Positions 18,387-26,962 of a stretch of DNA of 64,000 nt are shown here, one piece after another; position 1 is the stretch's first letter; every line of letters begins with the position of its first letter. This DNA is from Algibacter_G agarivorans (GTDB lineage: Bacteria; Bacteroidota; Bacteroidia; Flavobacteriales; Flavobacteriaceae), in the NCBI RefSeq assembly GCF_039543245.1, contig NZ_BAABJJ010000027.1, positions 6,747 to 70,746 of the forward strand, read 5' to 3'. The notes beneath the pieces were generated by a model, which was not told where the DNA came from, made no database searches, and saw nothing but the letters and a program-made list of their open reading frames with translations. The translations under genes and the position numbers were made by a program.

Positions 18387-18495
18387 AGAAGCTAATTTTT
18401 ATTAGACCTTATTCTTTTAGAGAAATAAGTTTTTGATCAATGCCCGTTTTAGCATTTAAATGGATAACACACTCAGTAAATTAACTATATTATAT

Positions 18496-18503
18496 TAACT
18501 TTG
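18496..18503 (+). promoter_or_regulatory. Candidate promoter of the MbnP/MbnH-type lipoprotein operon
   Basis: TAACTTTG fits TAnnTTTG, about 100 bp before the first ATG of the four-gene operon. There is no clear TTG at -33. The long leader (about 95 nt) has no strong hairpin that I can see. Confidence 0.4.
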
Positions 18504-18604
18504 AATAAACAAAATAGCTAAATAAGAATTCGTTTTAATATAGTGCTATGATATTAAAACAATATGCCTAACCTCGAAAAAGATTAATTAAAAACCCATC
18601 CTTT

Positions 18605-20158
18605 ATGACTTGTCTTAATAAAAGTATAATCCTTAAATTTTTTATTTTAGGATGTTTTGTTATTCAATCCTGTAGTAGTATTGATTCAGCTGACTCAGAT
18701 AGTGATGGCATTGCAGATAGCTCAGATAATTGTCCAACTTTTGCAAACCCAAATCAAGAAGATGAAGATAATGACGGTATAGGGGATGTTTGTGATATAG
18801 ATGGAGATAATGATGGTGTTTTAGATAGCTTAGACAACTGCCCTACGCAAGCAAATCCAAATCAAGAAGATAATGATAATGATGGTGTTGGTGATATTTG
18901 CGACGACGACGACGATAATGATGGTGTTTTAGATACAAATGATAACTGTCCGCTAACGATAAATCCTAATCAGGCAGACGACGATAATGATGGTTTAGGT
19001 GATATTTGTGATGGTGATTATGACGATATAACAACACCTCTTGCTGTTTGTAATAATGGTTTTGCAAATAATTTTCCTTGTAGCGATTATGATTTAATGG
19101 CGCAAATTCCATTAAGTACATTCGGAGCTTCGGCAGGAAATGATTCTTGGGGATGGGTAGACCCAACAACTGGTAAAGAATATGCTATCATGTGTCTTAA
19201 TAATGGCGTTACTTTTATTGATATTACAGATACTTCCAGCCCTATATATTTAGGAAAACTACCTACTGCTAGTATAAATAGCCCTTGGCGCGATGTTAAA
19301 GTGTATAATAATTATGCTTTTATAGTTGCTGATAGAGCAACAACGCATGGTATACAGATATTTGATTTAACCCGCTTACGAAATGTAACAAATACGCCTG
19401 AAACGTTTACAGCAGACGCACGTTATACTGGTTTTGGAAGTGCACATAATATTGTTATTAACGAAGCTACAGGTTATGCTTATGCAGTAGGCACGAGCAG
19501 AACGGGAACATTTGCCGGTGGGCCTTTATTTATTAATATACAAAATCCTTTAAGCTCAATTGATTCAGGTGGGTTTACTGGTTACGCTCATGATGCTCAA
19601 GCAGTAACATACAAGGGGCCTGACGTAGATCATATTGGAAAAGAGATTTTAATAGGAAGCAATGAAACAGAGATAGTCATTGTTGATGTAACAGATAAAG
19701 CAAATCCAATAGAGCTATCTACAATCAGTTATAATAATGTGGGCTATACGCATCAAGGTTGGTTTACCGAAGATATGAAATATTTCATCTTAGGTGATGA
19801 ACTAGATGAGGTAAATATAGGCACCAATACGAGAACTATTATTTTTGATTTTACCGATTTAGATAGCCCAAAATATCACATGGATTATCTAGGGGCTTCA
19901 GGTGCCATAGATCATAATGGATACGTTAAGGGGGATTCGTATTTTCAAGCAAGTTATACCGCGGGCATGAGGATACTTGATATTTCAAATATTGCAGGTA
20001 AGAGCATAAGTGAAATTGGCTTTTTCGACACCTATCCTGATAACAATGGCACCAGCTTTAACGGCGCATGGACTGTTTATCCTTATTTTCCAAGTGGAAA
20101 TATTATTATAAGCGATATTAATAGAGGGTTATTTGTTGTTAGAAAAAGTGGAACATAA
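18605..20158 (+). CDS. Choice-of-anchor B surface lipoprotein with thrombospondin type 3 repeats
   Basis: A 517-residue lipoprotein, first in a four-gene operon. The signal peptide ends in a lipobox (FVIQSC, Cys at about 23). Residues 28-140 hold three calcium-binding thrombospondin type 3 repeats of the form DNDGVLDSLDNCP-x5-NQED. Residues 150-517 are the choice-of-anchor B domain, a beta-propeller of LVIVD-type blades (GVTFIDITDTSSPIYLG, IVIVDVTDKANPIELS, MRILDISNIAG). It is probably held at the outer membrane. The family's biochemical role is unknown. Only 9 bp separate it from the next gene. Confidence 0.92.
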   Translation: MTCLNKSIILKFFILGCFVIQSCSSIDSADSDSDGIADSSDNCPTFANPNQEDEDNDGIGDVCDIDGDNDGVLDSLDNCPTQANPNQEDNDNDGVGDICDDDDDNDGVLDTNDNCPLTINPNQADDDNDGLGDICDGDYDDITTPLAVCNNGFANNFPCSDYDLMAQIPLSTFGASAGNDSWGWVDPTTGKEYAIMCLNNGVTFIDITDTSSPIYLGKLPTASINSPWRDVKVYNNYAFIVADRATTHGIQIFDLTRLRNVTNTPETFTADARYTGFGSAHNIVINEATGYAYAVGTSRTGTFAGGPLFINIQNPLSSIDSGGFTGYAHDAQAVTYKGPDVDHIGKEILIGSNETEIVIVDVTDKANPIELSTISYNNVGYTHQGWFTEDMKYFILGDELDEVNIGTNTRTIIFDFTDLDSPKYHMDYLGASGAIDHNGYVKGDSYFQASYTAGMRILDISNIAGKSISEIGFFDTYPDNNGTSFNGAWTVYPYFPSGNIIISDINRGLFVVRKSGT

Positions 20159-20167
20159 CTTAGAATT

Positions 20168-21520
20168 ATGTACGACTACTTTAAAAAATATATATTTGCC
20201 CTAAGTATCATGTTTACTGTTTTGCTGGGGTTTAATTGCTCTAAAAACGATGATGGCTCAAAAATCCCAACGGATTCTTCAGTAGCAATCGATTTTATAA
20301 AAACTCTAGGCGGAACAAAAAATGAAAGTGCAAAAGCCATTGCCAAAACTTCCGATGGTGGTTATGCTATTTTAGGTCACGCACAAAGTATGGATGGTGA
20401 TGTATCCAACAAAACCAATGAATTTTTTGATTACTGGCTACTTAAGTTTGACAAAAACAGCATGCTTCAATGGCAAAAAACATATGGTGGAACGGATGAT
20501 GATAGAGGGAGCGATATCATTCAGACGTCCGATGGCGGTTACGCCATTATAGGATCCAGTAAAAGTAATGATGGTGATGTAACCGAAAATGCTGGAGCTA
20601 ATGATTTTTGGGTGTCAAAACTAAATGATTCTGGAGCTATATTGTGGCAAAAATCTTTTGGGTTTTTGGGAGCTGATAATGGTGTTTCCTTAATTGAAAC
20701 GAATGATAACGGTTACCTTCTTGCCGGTGTTCTAGATGTTTCTGCATCAAATGGCGAAGGCAACAGTAAATCTTCTTCGGTAAAACATGCTGGAGGCGAT
20801 TATTGGGTTGTTAAAATTAACGCTTTAGGTGAGAAACAATGGAGTAAATTTTATGGTGGCACGTTTACAGACACACCTTATGATGTTATTCAAACGGAAG
20901 ATAACGGTTATATTATTATAGGGTCATCAGATAGTGATGATGTTGATGTTAAAGGAAGTAAAGGCGCATACGATTTCTGGGTGGTTAAAATATCTGAAAC
21001 AGGAAATTTACTTTGGGAAAAATCTTTTGGAGGTTCACAAATTGATGAGGCTCATGCTATTTCAAAATCAAGCGATGGCAATTATATAATTGTTGGAGAT
21101 ACTAGAAGTAAAGATTTAGATGTTTCAAACAATAAGGGTGCTGCCGATCTGTGGACTATTAAAATAGCGCCTTCAGGCGAGCTTATTTGGGAGAAAACCT
21201 ATGGAGGCAGTAGTTTTGATGTTGGGCGTTCTATTTCAAAAACTCAAGATGGTAGTTTTATCATTTCTGGAAGTTCACGAAGTGCTGATGGGGACTTATC
21301 AAAAAATAATGGTCAGAATGATGCATGGGTTTTAAAAATTGATACCAATGGTAATTTAAAATGGCAAAAAACAATTGGCGGTTCAGGTATCGATTTTGCC
21401 TATGATGCTGTCGAACTAGATGATAAAACAATAGTTGTTGTTGGAGAATCTAACAGCTCAAATTTGGATGTTCCAGAAAACAAAGGCTTTACAGATTTAT
21501 TGGTGTTCAAAATAAAATAG
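20168..21520 (+). CDS. Lipoprotein of TSDGGY-type repeats, predicted beta-propeller
   Basis: A 450-residue lipoprotein with a lipobox at LGFNC (Cys24). The rest is about seven repeats of 50-60 residues built on W-x-K-x-x-GG...I-x-x-TSDGGY-x-I-x-G-S-S-x-S-x-DGD...D-x-W-V-x-K-I. This regular beta-rich pattern suggests a seven-bladed propeller displayed on the surface. No catalytic motif is seen. It is co-transcribed with the choice-of-anchor B gene and the MbnP-like gene (9-bp gaps on both sides), so it may be part of the same surface assembly; that is inference. I cannot name a function. Confidence 0.87.
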   Translation: MYDYFKKYIFALSIMFTVLLGFNCSKNDDGSKIPTDSSVAIDFIKTLGGTKNESAKAIAKTSDGGYAILGHAQSMDGDVSNKTNEFFDYWLLKFDKNSMLQWQKTYGGTDDDRGSDIIQTSDGGYAIIGSSKSNDGDVTENAGANDFWVSKLNDSGAILWQKSFGFLGADNGVSLIETNDNGYLLAGVLDVSASNGEGNSKSSSVKHAGGDYWVVKINALGEKQWSKFYGGTFTDTPYDVIQTEDNGYIIIGSSDSDDVDVKGSKGAYDFWVVKISETGNLLWEKSFGGSQIDEAHAISKSSDGNYIIVGDTRSKDLDVSNNKGAADLWTIKIAPSGELIWEKTYGGSSFDVGRSISKTQDGSFIISGSSRSADGDLSKNNGQNDAWVLKIDTNGNLKWQKTIGGSGIDFAYDAVELDDKTIVVVGESNSSNLDVPENKGFTDLLVFKIK

Positions 21521-21529
21521 CTAGCAAAA

Positions 21530-22300
21530 ATGAAAAGAATAACCCCCTTTTTTCTAATTTCTTTAATTGCAATATTGTCCTGTAGTGAAGATAATGACGA
21601 TAAAGTTTCACAAGCTAATGTTGCTTTTAATTTTAGTCATAATTGGGATGGGACATCTGTTGGAAATGCAGATTTTAACATTATAAAATTCACTAACACC
21701 AATGGCGAACAACTCAGTATTTCTAAATTAAGGTATCTCATTTCAAACATAACATTCAAAAAATCAACAGGAGAAATATTTGTGATTTCCGGATACTATT
21801 TAGTGGATGTTACCAACAATACCAATCTATCGTTTGCTCCAAATATAACAATCCCACTGGGGGCTTACAGTAAGGTGTCCTTTGCTTTCGGTTTTAACAA
21901 CGATGATAATTATAATGGAAATTATGCTGATTTGAATTCTGCTTCCTGGATTGTTCCTGAAATGCTCGGTGGGGGGTATCATTTCATGCAATTGGAAGGT
22001 AAATTTATAGACAACACAACTGCCGAAATAGGGTATGCCTATCATGCTATTAGAGCTGTGGATAACTCTAAAACACCCCAAGAATTTCAAGATACTTTTT
22101 TTGAGGTAAATTTAGGTGCAATTACCATTGCAAATAGTACGGCTTTTAAGATTGAAATGAATATTGCCGAATGGTTTAAAAACCCAAATACTTGGGATTT
22201 GAATGTTTTGAACAATACGCTGATGCCTAATTTTAACGCCCAAGTGATGATGTTCGAAAACGGGCAAAATGTATTTAGTTTAGAATCTGTTAATCAATAA
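21530..22300 (+). CDS. MbnP-like copper-binding lipoprotein
   Basis: A 256-residue lipoprotein (lipobox ILSC, Cys18) with the MbnP family layout: N-terminal strand VAFNFSHNWDG, then LSISKLRYLISNITF, a SGYYLVDV block, and the conserved region with W140, Y150 and H151 (SASWIVPEMLGGGYHFMQLE). In characterised MbnP proteins the partner di-heme enzyme MbnH oxidises a Trp to kynurenine, creating a copper site. Here W140, W215 and W222 are candidates. It lies 6 bp before the di-heme gene, matching the conserved pairing. The likely role is periplasmic or outer-membrane copper binding. There is no methanobactin gene nearby. Confidence 0.85.
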   Translation: MKRITPFFLISLIAILSCSEDNDDKVSQANVAFNFSHNWDGTSVGNADFNIIKFTNTNGEQLSISKLRYLISNITFKKSTGEIFVISGYYLVDVTNNTNLSFAPNITIPLGAYSKVSFAFGFNNDDNYNGNYADLNSASWIVPEMLGGGYHFMQLEGKFIDNTTAEIGYAYHAIRAVDNSKTPQEFQDTFFEVNLGAITIANSTAFKIEMNIAEWFKNPNTWDLNVLNNTLMPNFNAQVMMFENGQNVFSLESVNQ

Positions 22301-22306
22301 TTTATT

Positions 22307-23356
22307 TTGAAAAAATGGTCTTTATATATCGTTATACTTTCACTTTACTTTTCTTGCACAAATGAAAGTGTAGATAAATATGTTGCTACGCCTAGTCCGA
22401 TTAGAATCCCGAAATTATTTAAAGACAATATCCTTCCGCCAGTAATTCCTATAGATAATCCACAAACCGTTGAAGGGATTGCATTAGGAAAGAAATTATT
22501 TTTCGACCCCATTTTGTCAGCAGATAACTCTCAATCTTGTGCTGATTGTCATGCTCCAGAAAACGCATTTACAGATTCAGACAGATTTAGCGATGGTATT
22601 GATGGTATTTTAGGCACTCGAAACTCCATGCCGCTTTTTAATTTAGCATGGAATTATGATGAAAAATTCTTTTGGGACGGCAATACGTTTAGTCTAGAGC
22701 ATCAGGCTTTTGTTCCTGTTTCCGACCCTATTGAAATGAATAGTTCTTGGGTTGATGTTGAGCAAAAACTACAACAGCACGCAGAATATCCGGTTTTATT
22801 TGAACAAGCTTTCGGAACTTCAAAAATAGATTCGACTTTAGTCACAAAAGCTATTGCACAATTTGAACGTACTTTAATTTCTTCAAACTCAAAATTTGAT
22901 AAGTTCCTTTTAGGTGACATTGAATTAACACCGCAAGAATTAAATGGATTTAATATATTTATGGATGAAGCTAAAGGCGATTGTTTTCATTGTCATGGTA
23001 GTGATAAAAACCCGTTATGGACAGACAATATTTTTCATAACAATGGTTTAGACGAAATATTTGCAGATTTAGGTTTAGGCGCAGTTACTGGCGACCCTGC
23101 CGATAATGGGAAGTTTAAATCACCATCACTCAGAAATATAGAGTTTACAGCACCTTACATGCATGATGGTAGATTTGCAACTTTAGAAGACGTTATAAAT
23201 CATTATAGCGAAGGCTTAAAAACCTCTGCGACCATAGATCCTTTAATGAAGAAGGTTGCTCAAGGTGGTGTTGGTTTATCAGATAGAGATAAGGCAGATT
23301 TAAAGCTATTTTTATTATCGCTATCAGATTATGAGTTTATAAATAGTTTTAATTAA
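22307..23356 (+). CDS. Di-heme MbnH/cytochrome c peroxidase-like lipoprotein
   Basis: A 349-residue exported haem enzyme of the bacterial di-heme peroxidase/MauG/MbnH superfamily. Translation must start at the TTG at 22307 (MKKWSLYIV). A lipobox gives Cys17. There are two c-haem motifs, CADCH at 78-82 and CFHCH at 226-230, plus a likely distal ligand region TAPYMHDGRF (Met285). As the partner of the MbnP-like gene directly upstream it probably performs post-translational Trp oxidation; peroxide detoxification is the alternative. It is the last gene of the four-gene operon. Confidence 0.9.
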   Translation: MKKWSLYIVILSLYFSCTNESVDKYVATPSPIRIPKLFKDNILPPVIPIDNPQTVEGIALGKKLFFDPILSADNSQSCADCHAPENAFTDSDRFSDGIDGILGTRNSMPLFNLAWNYDEKFFWDGNTFSLEHQAFVPVSDPIEMNSSWVDVEQKLQQHAEYPVLFEQAFGTSKIDSTLVTKAIAQFERTLISSNSKFDKFLLGDIELTPQELNGFNIFMDEAKGDCFHCHGSDKNPLWTDNIFHNNGLDEIFADLGLGAVTGDPADNGKFKSPSLRNIEFTAPYMHDGRFATLEDVINHYSEGLKTSATIDPLMKKVAQGGVGLSDRDKADLKLFLLSLSDYEFINSFN

Positions 23357-23460
23357 AACGAGTAATCCTACGCAAAACAATGTATTTCATCGAAAAAAAT
23401 ATAAATTTCGTCTAACTTTTTATAATTTTATTTAAATTGACTACTTGAAACTATTCATGT

Positions 23461-23670
23461 ATGAATAAAAGAATAACATCCAATATTTTTTGTTCCACGT
23501 ATGGACATAATTATTTTCGCTTGAGTCATGCAAATGCTAATACTCCAGAGCTAATATGTAAATGTTGCAAGAGTTATTTTAAATTCGAAAATGATGGTGC
23601 AATAACTTCTGTTTCCCAAAAAGAAAACGAAAAATTCTCCTCGCTTCTCTACAGAAAAAGGATAGCTTAA
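23461..23670 (+). CDS. Small zinc-ribbon-like protein (divergent paralogue 3)
   Basis: A 69-residue protein with C11 and H16 (CSTYGHNYF) and C33 and C36 (CKCC), the same C-x4-H...C-x2-C spacing as the pair at 16694 and 17036 but with little other identity. An extra Cys lies at 35. The C terminus is basic (LLYRKRIA). It stands alone between the di-heme gene and suf. Function unknown; it is probably a third member of the same flavobacterial family. Confidence 0.7.
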   Translation: MNKRITSNIFCSTYGHNYFRLSHANANTPELICKCCKSYFKFENDGAITSVSQKENEKFSSLLYRKRIA

Positions 23671-23778
23671 ATTTTAAAAGCAATCTTTAAAGGAGCACTT
23701 TATAAACCAATAAGAAAAACCTATAAAACTATATGCTAATATAATGTTAGGTTATGTGGTAATCCATGACTTATATTG

Positions 23779-23787
23779 TATATTTGC
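23779..23787 (+). promoter_or_regulatory. Promoter -7 box of the suf operon
   Basis: TATATTTGC is a perfect TAnnTTTGC match, 69 bp before the sufA start codon. I saw no IscR- or Fur-like operator that I could defend. Confidence 0.65.
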
Positions 23788-23855
23788 ACTCTATTTAGAA
23801 ACTGTCTTAATAAAAATAAGCATTAATTCATAACTAAATCTAATAAAAAATTAAT

Positions 23856-24185
23856 ATGATAAAAGTCTCTGAAACAGCAAAGAAAAAAGTGGTTGAGCTT
23901 ATGACCGATGATGGTTATAGTGCCTCAACAGACTATGTTCGTGTTGGTGTAAAAAGTGGCGGTTGCTCTGGATTATCTTATGATTTAAAATTTGATAAAG
24001 AGCATCAAGAAGATGATAAGGTTTTTGAAGATAATGGTGTAAAAATCATAGTTGACAAAAAAAGCTTCTTATACCTAATAGGAACTACTTTAGAATATTC
24101 AGGAGGTTTAAACGGAACAGGTTTTGTGTTTAATAATCCAAACGCTAATCGTACTTGCGGTTGTGGCGAATCATTTTCACTTTAA
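23856..24185 (+). CDS. sufA: A-type Fe-S cluster carrier
   Basis: A 109-residue HesB/IscA/SufA family scaffold or carrier that receives Fe-S clusters from SufBCD and passes them to apoproteins. The three conserved cysteines are C37 (SGGCSGLSY) and C101 and C103 (TCGCGESF). It is the first gene of the suf locus, 15 bp before sufB. Confidence 0.94.
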   Translation: MIKVSETAKKKVVELMTDDGYSASTDYVRVGVKSGGCSGLSYDLKFDKEHQEDDKVFEDNGVKIIVDKKSFLYLIGTTLEYSGGLNGTGFVFNNPNANRTCGCGESFSL

Positions 24186-24200
24186 AATTTAGAAAGCATT

Positions 24201-25649
24201 ATGTCGAAATATACCGAGGATGATTTACGCGAAGAGCTGAAGACTAAAGAATACGAATACGGTTTTTATACTGATATAGAATCAGATACATTTCCTAATG
24301 GTTTAAATGAAGATATTGTTCGAGCAATTTCTAAAAGGAAGGAAGAACCAGAATGGATGACTGAATGGCGTTTGGAAGCCTTTAAAGTTTGGGAAGAAAT
24401 GACCGAGCCAGAATGGGCAAACGTACATTACAAAAAGCCAGATTTTCAAGGTATTTCTTATTACTCTGCACCAAATAGCAAACCTAAATACGATAGTTTA
24501 GATGAGGTAGATCCTGAGCTTTTAGCAACGTTTGCTAAACTCGGTATCTCAATCGATGAACAAAAAAAATTAGCTAATGTAGCTATGGATGTTGTGGTAG
24601 ATTCTGTTTCTGTAGCCACCACATTCAAGAAAACTTTAGGTGAAAAGGGTATAATATTTATGAGTATTTCGGAAGCTATCAAAGAGCATCCAGAACTTGT
24701 AAAAAAATATTTAGGGACCATTGTTCCTCAAAAAGACAACTTCTATGCCGCTTTAAACTCGGCCGTATTTAGTGATGGGTCTTTCTGTTATATTCCAAAA
24801 GGGGTGCGTTGTCCAATGGAATTATCTACATATTTTAGAATTAATCAGGCAGGAACCGGTCAGTTCGAAAGAACCTTAGTAATTGCTGATGAAGGCAGTT
24901 ACGTGAGTTACTTAGAAGGTTGTACGGCTCCAAGTCGTGATGAAAACCAATTACACGCTGCCGTTGTAGAACTTATTGCTTTAGATGATGCCGAAATAAA
25001 ATATTCAACAGTACAAAACTGGTATCCAGGAAATGCAGAAGGTAAAGGTGGTGTTTACAATTTTGTAACAAAACGTGGTTTATGTGAAAAAAACGCAAAA
25101 ATCTCTTGGACTCAGGTTGAAACTGGCTCTGCTGTAACTTGGAAATACCCAAGTTGTATATTAAAAGGCGATAATTCTGTTGGTGAGTTTTACTCCATCG
25201 CAGTAACAAATAATTATCAGCAAGCGGATACAGGTACTAAGATGATTCACTTAGGTAAAAACACCAAATCGACTATTATTTCAAAAGGAATTTCCGCTGG
25301 GAAATCTCAAAATAGTTACCGTGGTTTAGTTCAAATAAACTCAAGAGCAGAAAATGCACGTAACTTTTCGCAATGCGATAGTTTGTTAATGGGCAATGAA
25401 TGTGGCGCACATACATTTCCTTATATAGAAGCAAAAAATAAATCGGCAAAAATAGAACACGAAGCGACTACAAGTAAAATAGGCGAAGACCAAATTTTTT
25501 ATTGTAATCAACGAGGGATAGATACTGAAAAAGCCATCGCATTAATTGTAAATGGTTTTAGCAAAGAGGTATTAAATAAGCTCCCTATGGAGTTTGCTGT
25601 CGAGGCTCAAAAATTATTGGAAATAAGTTTGGAAGGAAGCGTAGGGTGA
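24201..25649 (+). CDS. sufB: Fe-S cluster assembly protein SufB
   Basis: The core scaffold of the SufBCD complex, where sulfur from SufS/SufE and iron are assembled. Its 482 residues match the family, with the C-terminal parallel beta-helix and conserved blocks YIPKGVRCPMELSTYFRIN, LEGCTAPSRDENQLHAAVVE and the C-terminal EHEATTSKIGEDQIFY. A Cys in LLMGNECGAHTFP matches the conserved assembly region. It is followed by a small hairpin repeat and a lipoprotein gene, so it is not tightly joined to sufC as in many bacteria. Confidence 0.97.
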   Translation: MSKYTEDDLREELKTKEYEYGFYTDIESDTFPNGLNEDIVRAISKRKEEPEWMTEWRLEAFKVWEEMTEPEWANVHYKKPDFQGISYYSAPNSKPKYDSLDEVDPELLATFAKLGISIDEQKKLANVAMDVVVDSVSVATTFKKTLGEKGIIFMSISEAIKEHPELVKKYLGTIVPQKDNFYAALNSAVFSDGSFCYIPKGVRCPMELSTYFRINQAGTGQFERTLVIADEGSYVSYLEGCTAPSRDENQLHAAVVELIALDDAEIKYSTVQNWYPGNAEGKGGVYNFVTKRGLCEKNAKISWTQVETGSAVTWKYPSCILKGDNSVGEFYSIAVTNNYQQADTGTKMIHLGKNTKSTIISKGISAGKSQNSYRGLVQINSRAENARNFSQCDSLLMGNECGAHTFPYIEAKNKSAKIEHEATTSKIGEDQIFYCNQRGIDTEKAIALIVNGFSKEVLNKLPMEFAVEAQKLLEISLEGSVG

Positions 25650-25656
25650 TTTTTTT

Positions 25657-25683
25657 GTCATTACTGCAAGAGCAGGAGTTTCA
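25657..25683 (+). repeat. Degenerate GTCAT-type palindromic repeat
   Basis: GTCATTACTGC-AAGA-GCAGGAGTTTCA has the same outline as the repeats at 28281 and 46261 (GTCATTCC-stem, GGAATCT), with two or three substitutions in the stem. It starts 7 bp after the sufB stop codon. Confidence 0.5.
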
Positions 25684-25710
25684 TTAATTGAATCGAAAAT
25701 ATTAATAAAA

Positions 25711-26130
25711 ATGAAGAAAGTATTAATTCTATTAGTATGTATTTCAGCATTTGTAAGTTGTAAAAATGATACTAAATCAAATCAAAAAGAAGAAACAACT
25801 ATTTCAGATGATTCTGAAAAAACAGCAAAACAAAGTGATGGACTCACGTTGCTAAAAGGTGAGTTTGTTTATTATGGTGACGCTGCAGTATTACAAACAC
25901 ATGCTGAAATTTATGGTGTTTTAGTCACAGATAAAATGCTTGAATTGAATAAGCTTGCTGAAAAATATAAAACGGAGCCTACGGATATGGTTCAAGTTGA
26001 AATACGAGGAAAAATTACAAACCAAAAAGACGACAAAATTCTTTGGGAAAATAAAGTTGAAATTGTTGAAATACTAAATGTTCAATCAGCATCCAAAGAA
26101 GATAACAACGTAGTGAAACTAGGAAATTAA
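25711..26130 (+). CDS. NlpE C-terminal-domain-like lipoprotein within the suf operon
   Basis: A 139-residue lipoprotein: signal peptide and lipobox FVSC (Cys17), a polar linker to about 44, then one small beta-rich domain. The block LLKGEFVYYGDAAVLQTHAE, followed by VQVEIRGKITNQ, resembles the C-terminal OB-fold domain of NlpE, the outer-membrane lipoprotein that senses surface and copper stress. The CxxC-bearing N-terminal NlpE domain is absent. It lies 4 bp before sufC, so it is surely co-transcribed. The similarity is by eye and moderate. A role in signalling envelope or metal stress is speculative. Confidence 0.8.
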   Translation: MKKVLILLVCISAFVSCKNDTKSNQKEETTISDDSEKTAKQSDGLTLLKGEFVYYGDAAVLQTHAEIYGVLVTDKMLELNKLAEKYKTEPTDMVQVEIRGKITNQKDDKILWENKVEIVEILNVQSASKEDNNVVKLGN

Positions 26131-26134
26131 TTGT

Positions 26135-26887
26135 ATGTTAAAAATAGATGATTTACACGCAAGTGTTGAAGATAAAGCCATTTTAAGGGGCATTAATTTA
26201 GAAGTGAAACCAGGAGAAGTGCATGCTATTATGGGGCCTAACGGTTCTGGAAAAAGCACATTGGCTTCTGTTATTGCTGGAAAAGAAGAGTACGAAGTTA
26301 CCAAGGGTAGCATTGTCTTTGAAGGTGAAGATATTGATGAATTGGCTGCTGAAGAGCGTGCCCATAAAGGGGTGTTTTTATCATTTCAATATCCTGTTGA
26401 AATCCCTGGGGTTTCTGTTACCAACTTCATTAAAACCGCTATTAACGAAACTCGCAAAGCTAAAGGCTTAGATGATATGCCTGCTAAAGATATGCTTAAA
26501 CTCATTCGTGAGAAATCTGAGTTATTAGAGATTGATAGAAAATTTTTATCACGTTCATTAAACGAAGGGTTTTCTGGTGGTGAAAAAAAACGAAACGAGA
26601 TTTTCCAAATGGCCATGCTTGAGCCAAAATTGGCTATACTTGATGAAACGGATTCAGGTTTGGATATTGACGCACTGCGTATTGTAGCCAATGGTGTTAA
26701 CAAACTTAAAAGTAAGGATAATGCTGTAGTCGTAATTACACATTACCAACGTTTGTTAGACTATATTGTTCCTGACTTTGTTCATGTTCTTTACAATGGT
26801 CGTATTGTAAAATCTGGAGGAAAAGAACTAGCTCATGAGCTTGAAGAAAAAGGATACGATTGGATTAAAGAAGAAGTGAACGCGTAA
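26135..26887 (+). CDS. sufC: SufC ATPase
   Basis: The soluble ABC-type ATPase that drives conformational changes in the SufBCD complex; 250 residues. Walker A is GPNGSGKST (34-42), the ABC signature is in SLNEGFSGGEKKRNEI, Walker B is AILDETDSGLD, and the switch His is in VVITHYQR. There is no membrane domain, as expected. It starts 4 bp after the NlpE-like gene. Confidence 0.97.
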   Translation: MLKIDDLHASVEDKAILRGINLEVKPGEVHAIMGPNGSGKSTLASVIAGKEEYEVTKGSIVFEGEDIDELAAEERAHKGVFLSFQYPVEIPGVSVTNFIKTAINETRKAKGLDDMPAKDMLKLIREKSELLEIDRKFLSRSLNEGFSGGEKKRNEIFQMAMLEPKLAILDETDSGLDIDALRIVANGVNKLKSKDNAVVVITHYQRLLDYIVPDFVHVLYNGRIVKSGGKELAHELEEKGYDWIKEEVNA

Positions 26888-26889
26888 AA

Positions 26890-26962
26890 TAGTCGCAGTA
26901 TTCAGTCGCAGTTTGCAGTACGCAACTAAGGACTAATAACTAACGACTAACAACTGAACAAC
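26890..26962. repeat. Low-complexity intergenic repeat of CAGT/CTAA words
   Basis: The gap between sufC and sufD is filled by AGTCGCAGTATTCAGT-type words and then CTAATAACTAACGACTAAC-type words, each recurring with small changes. Similar text appears at 39566-39646. It has no ORF and no stable hairpin. It reads like a decayed short-period repeat. Confidence 0.6.

Noticed and set aside
18375..18604. TPP riboswitch near thiL
   Set aside because: No CUGAGA-type core is seen upstream of thiL, and the leader is only a few bases long.
26890..26962. Repeats between sufC and sufD as a CRISPR-like array
   Set aside because: Words are 7-12 bases long and imperfect, with no spacer structure and no cas genes.
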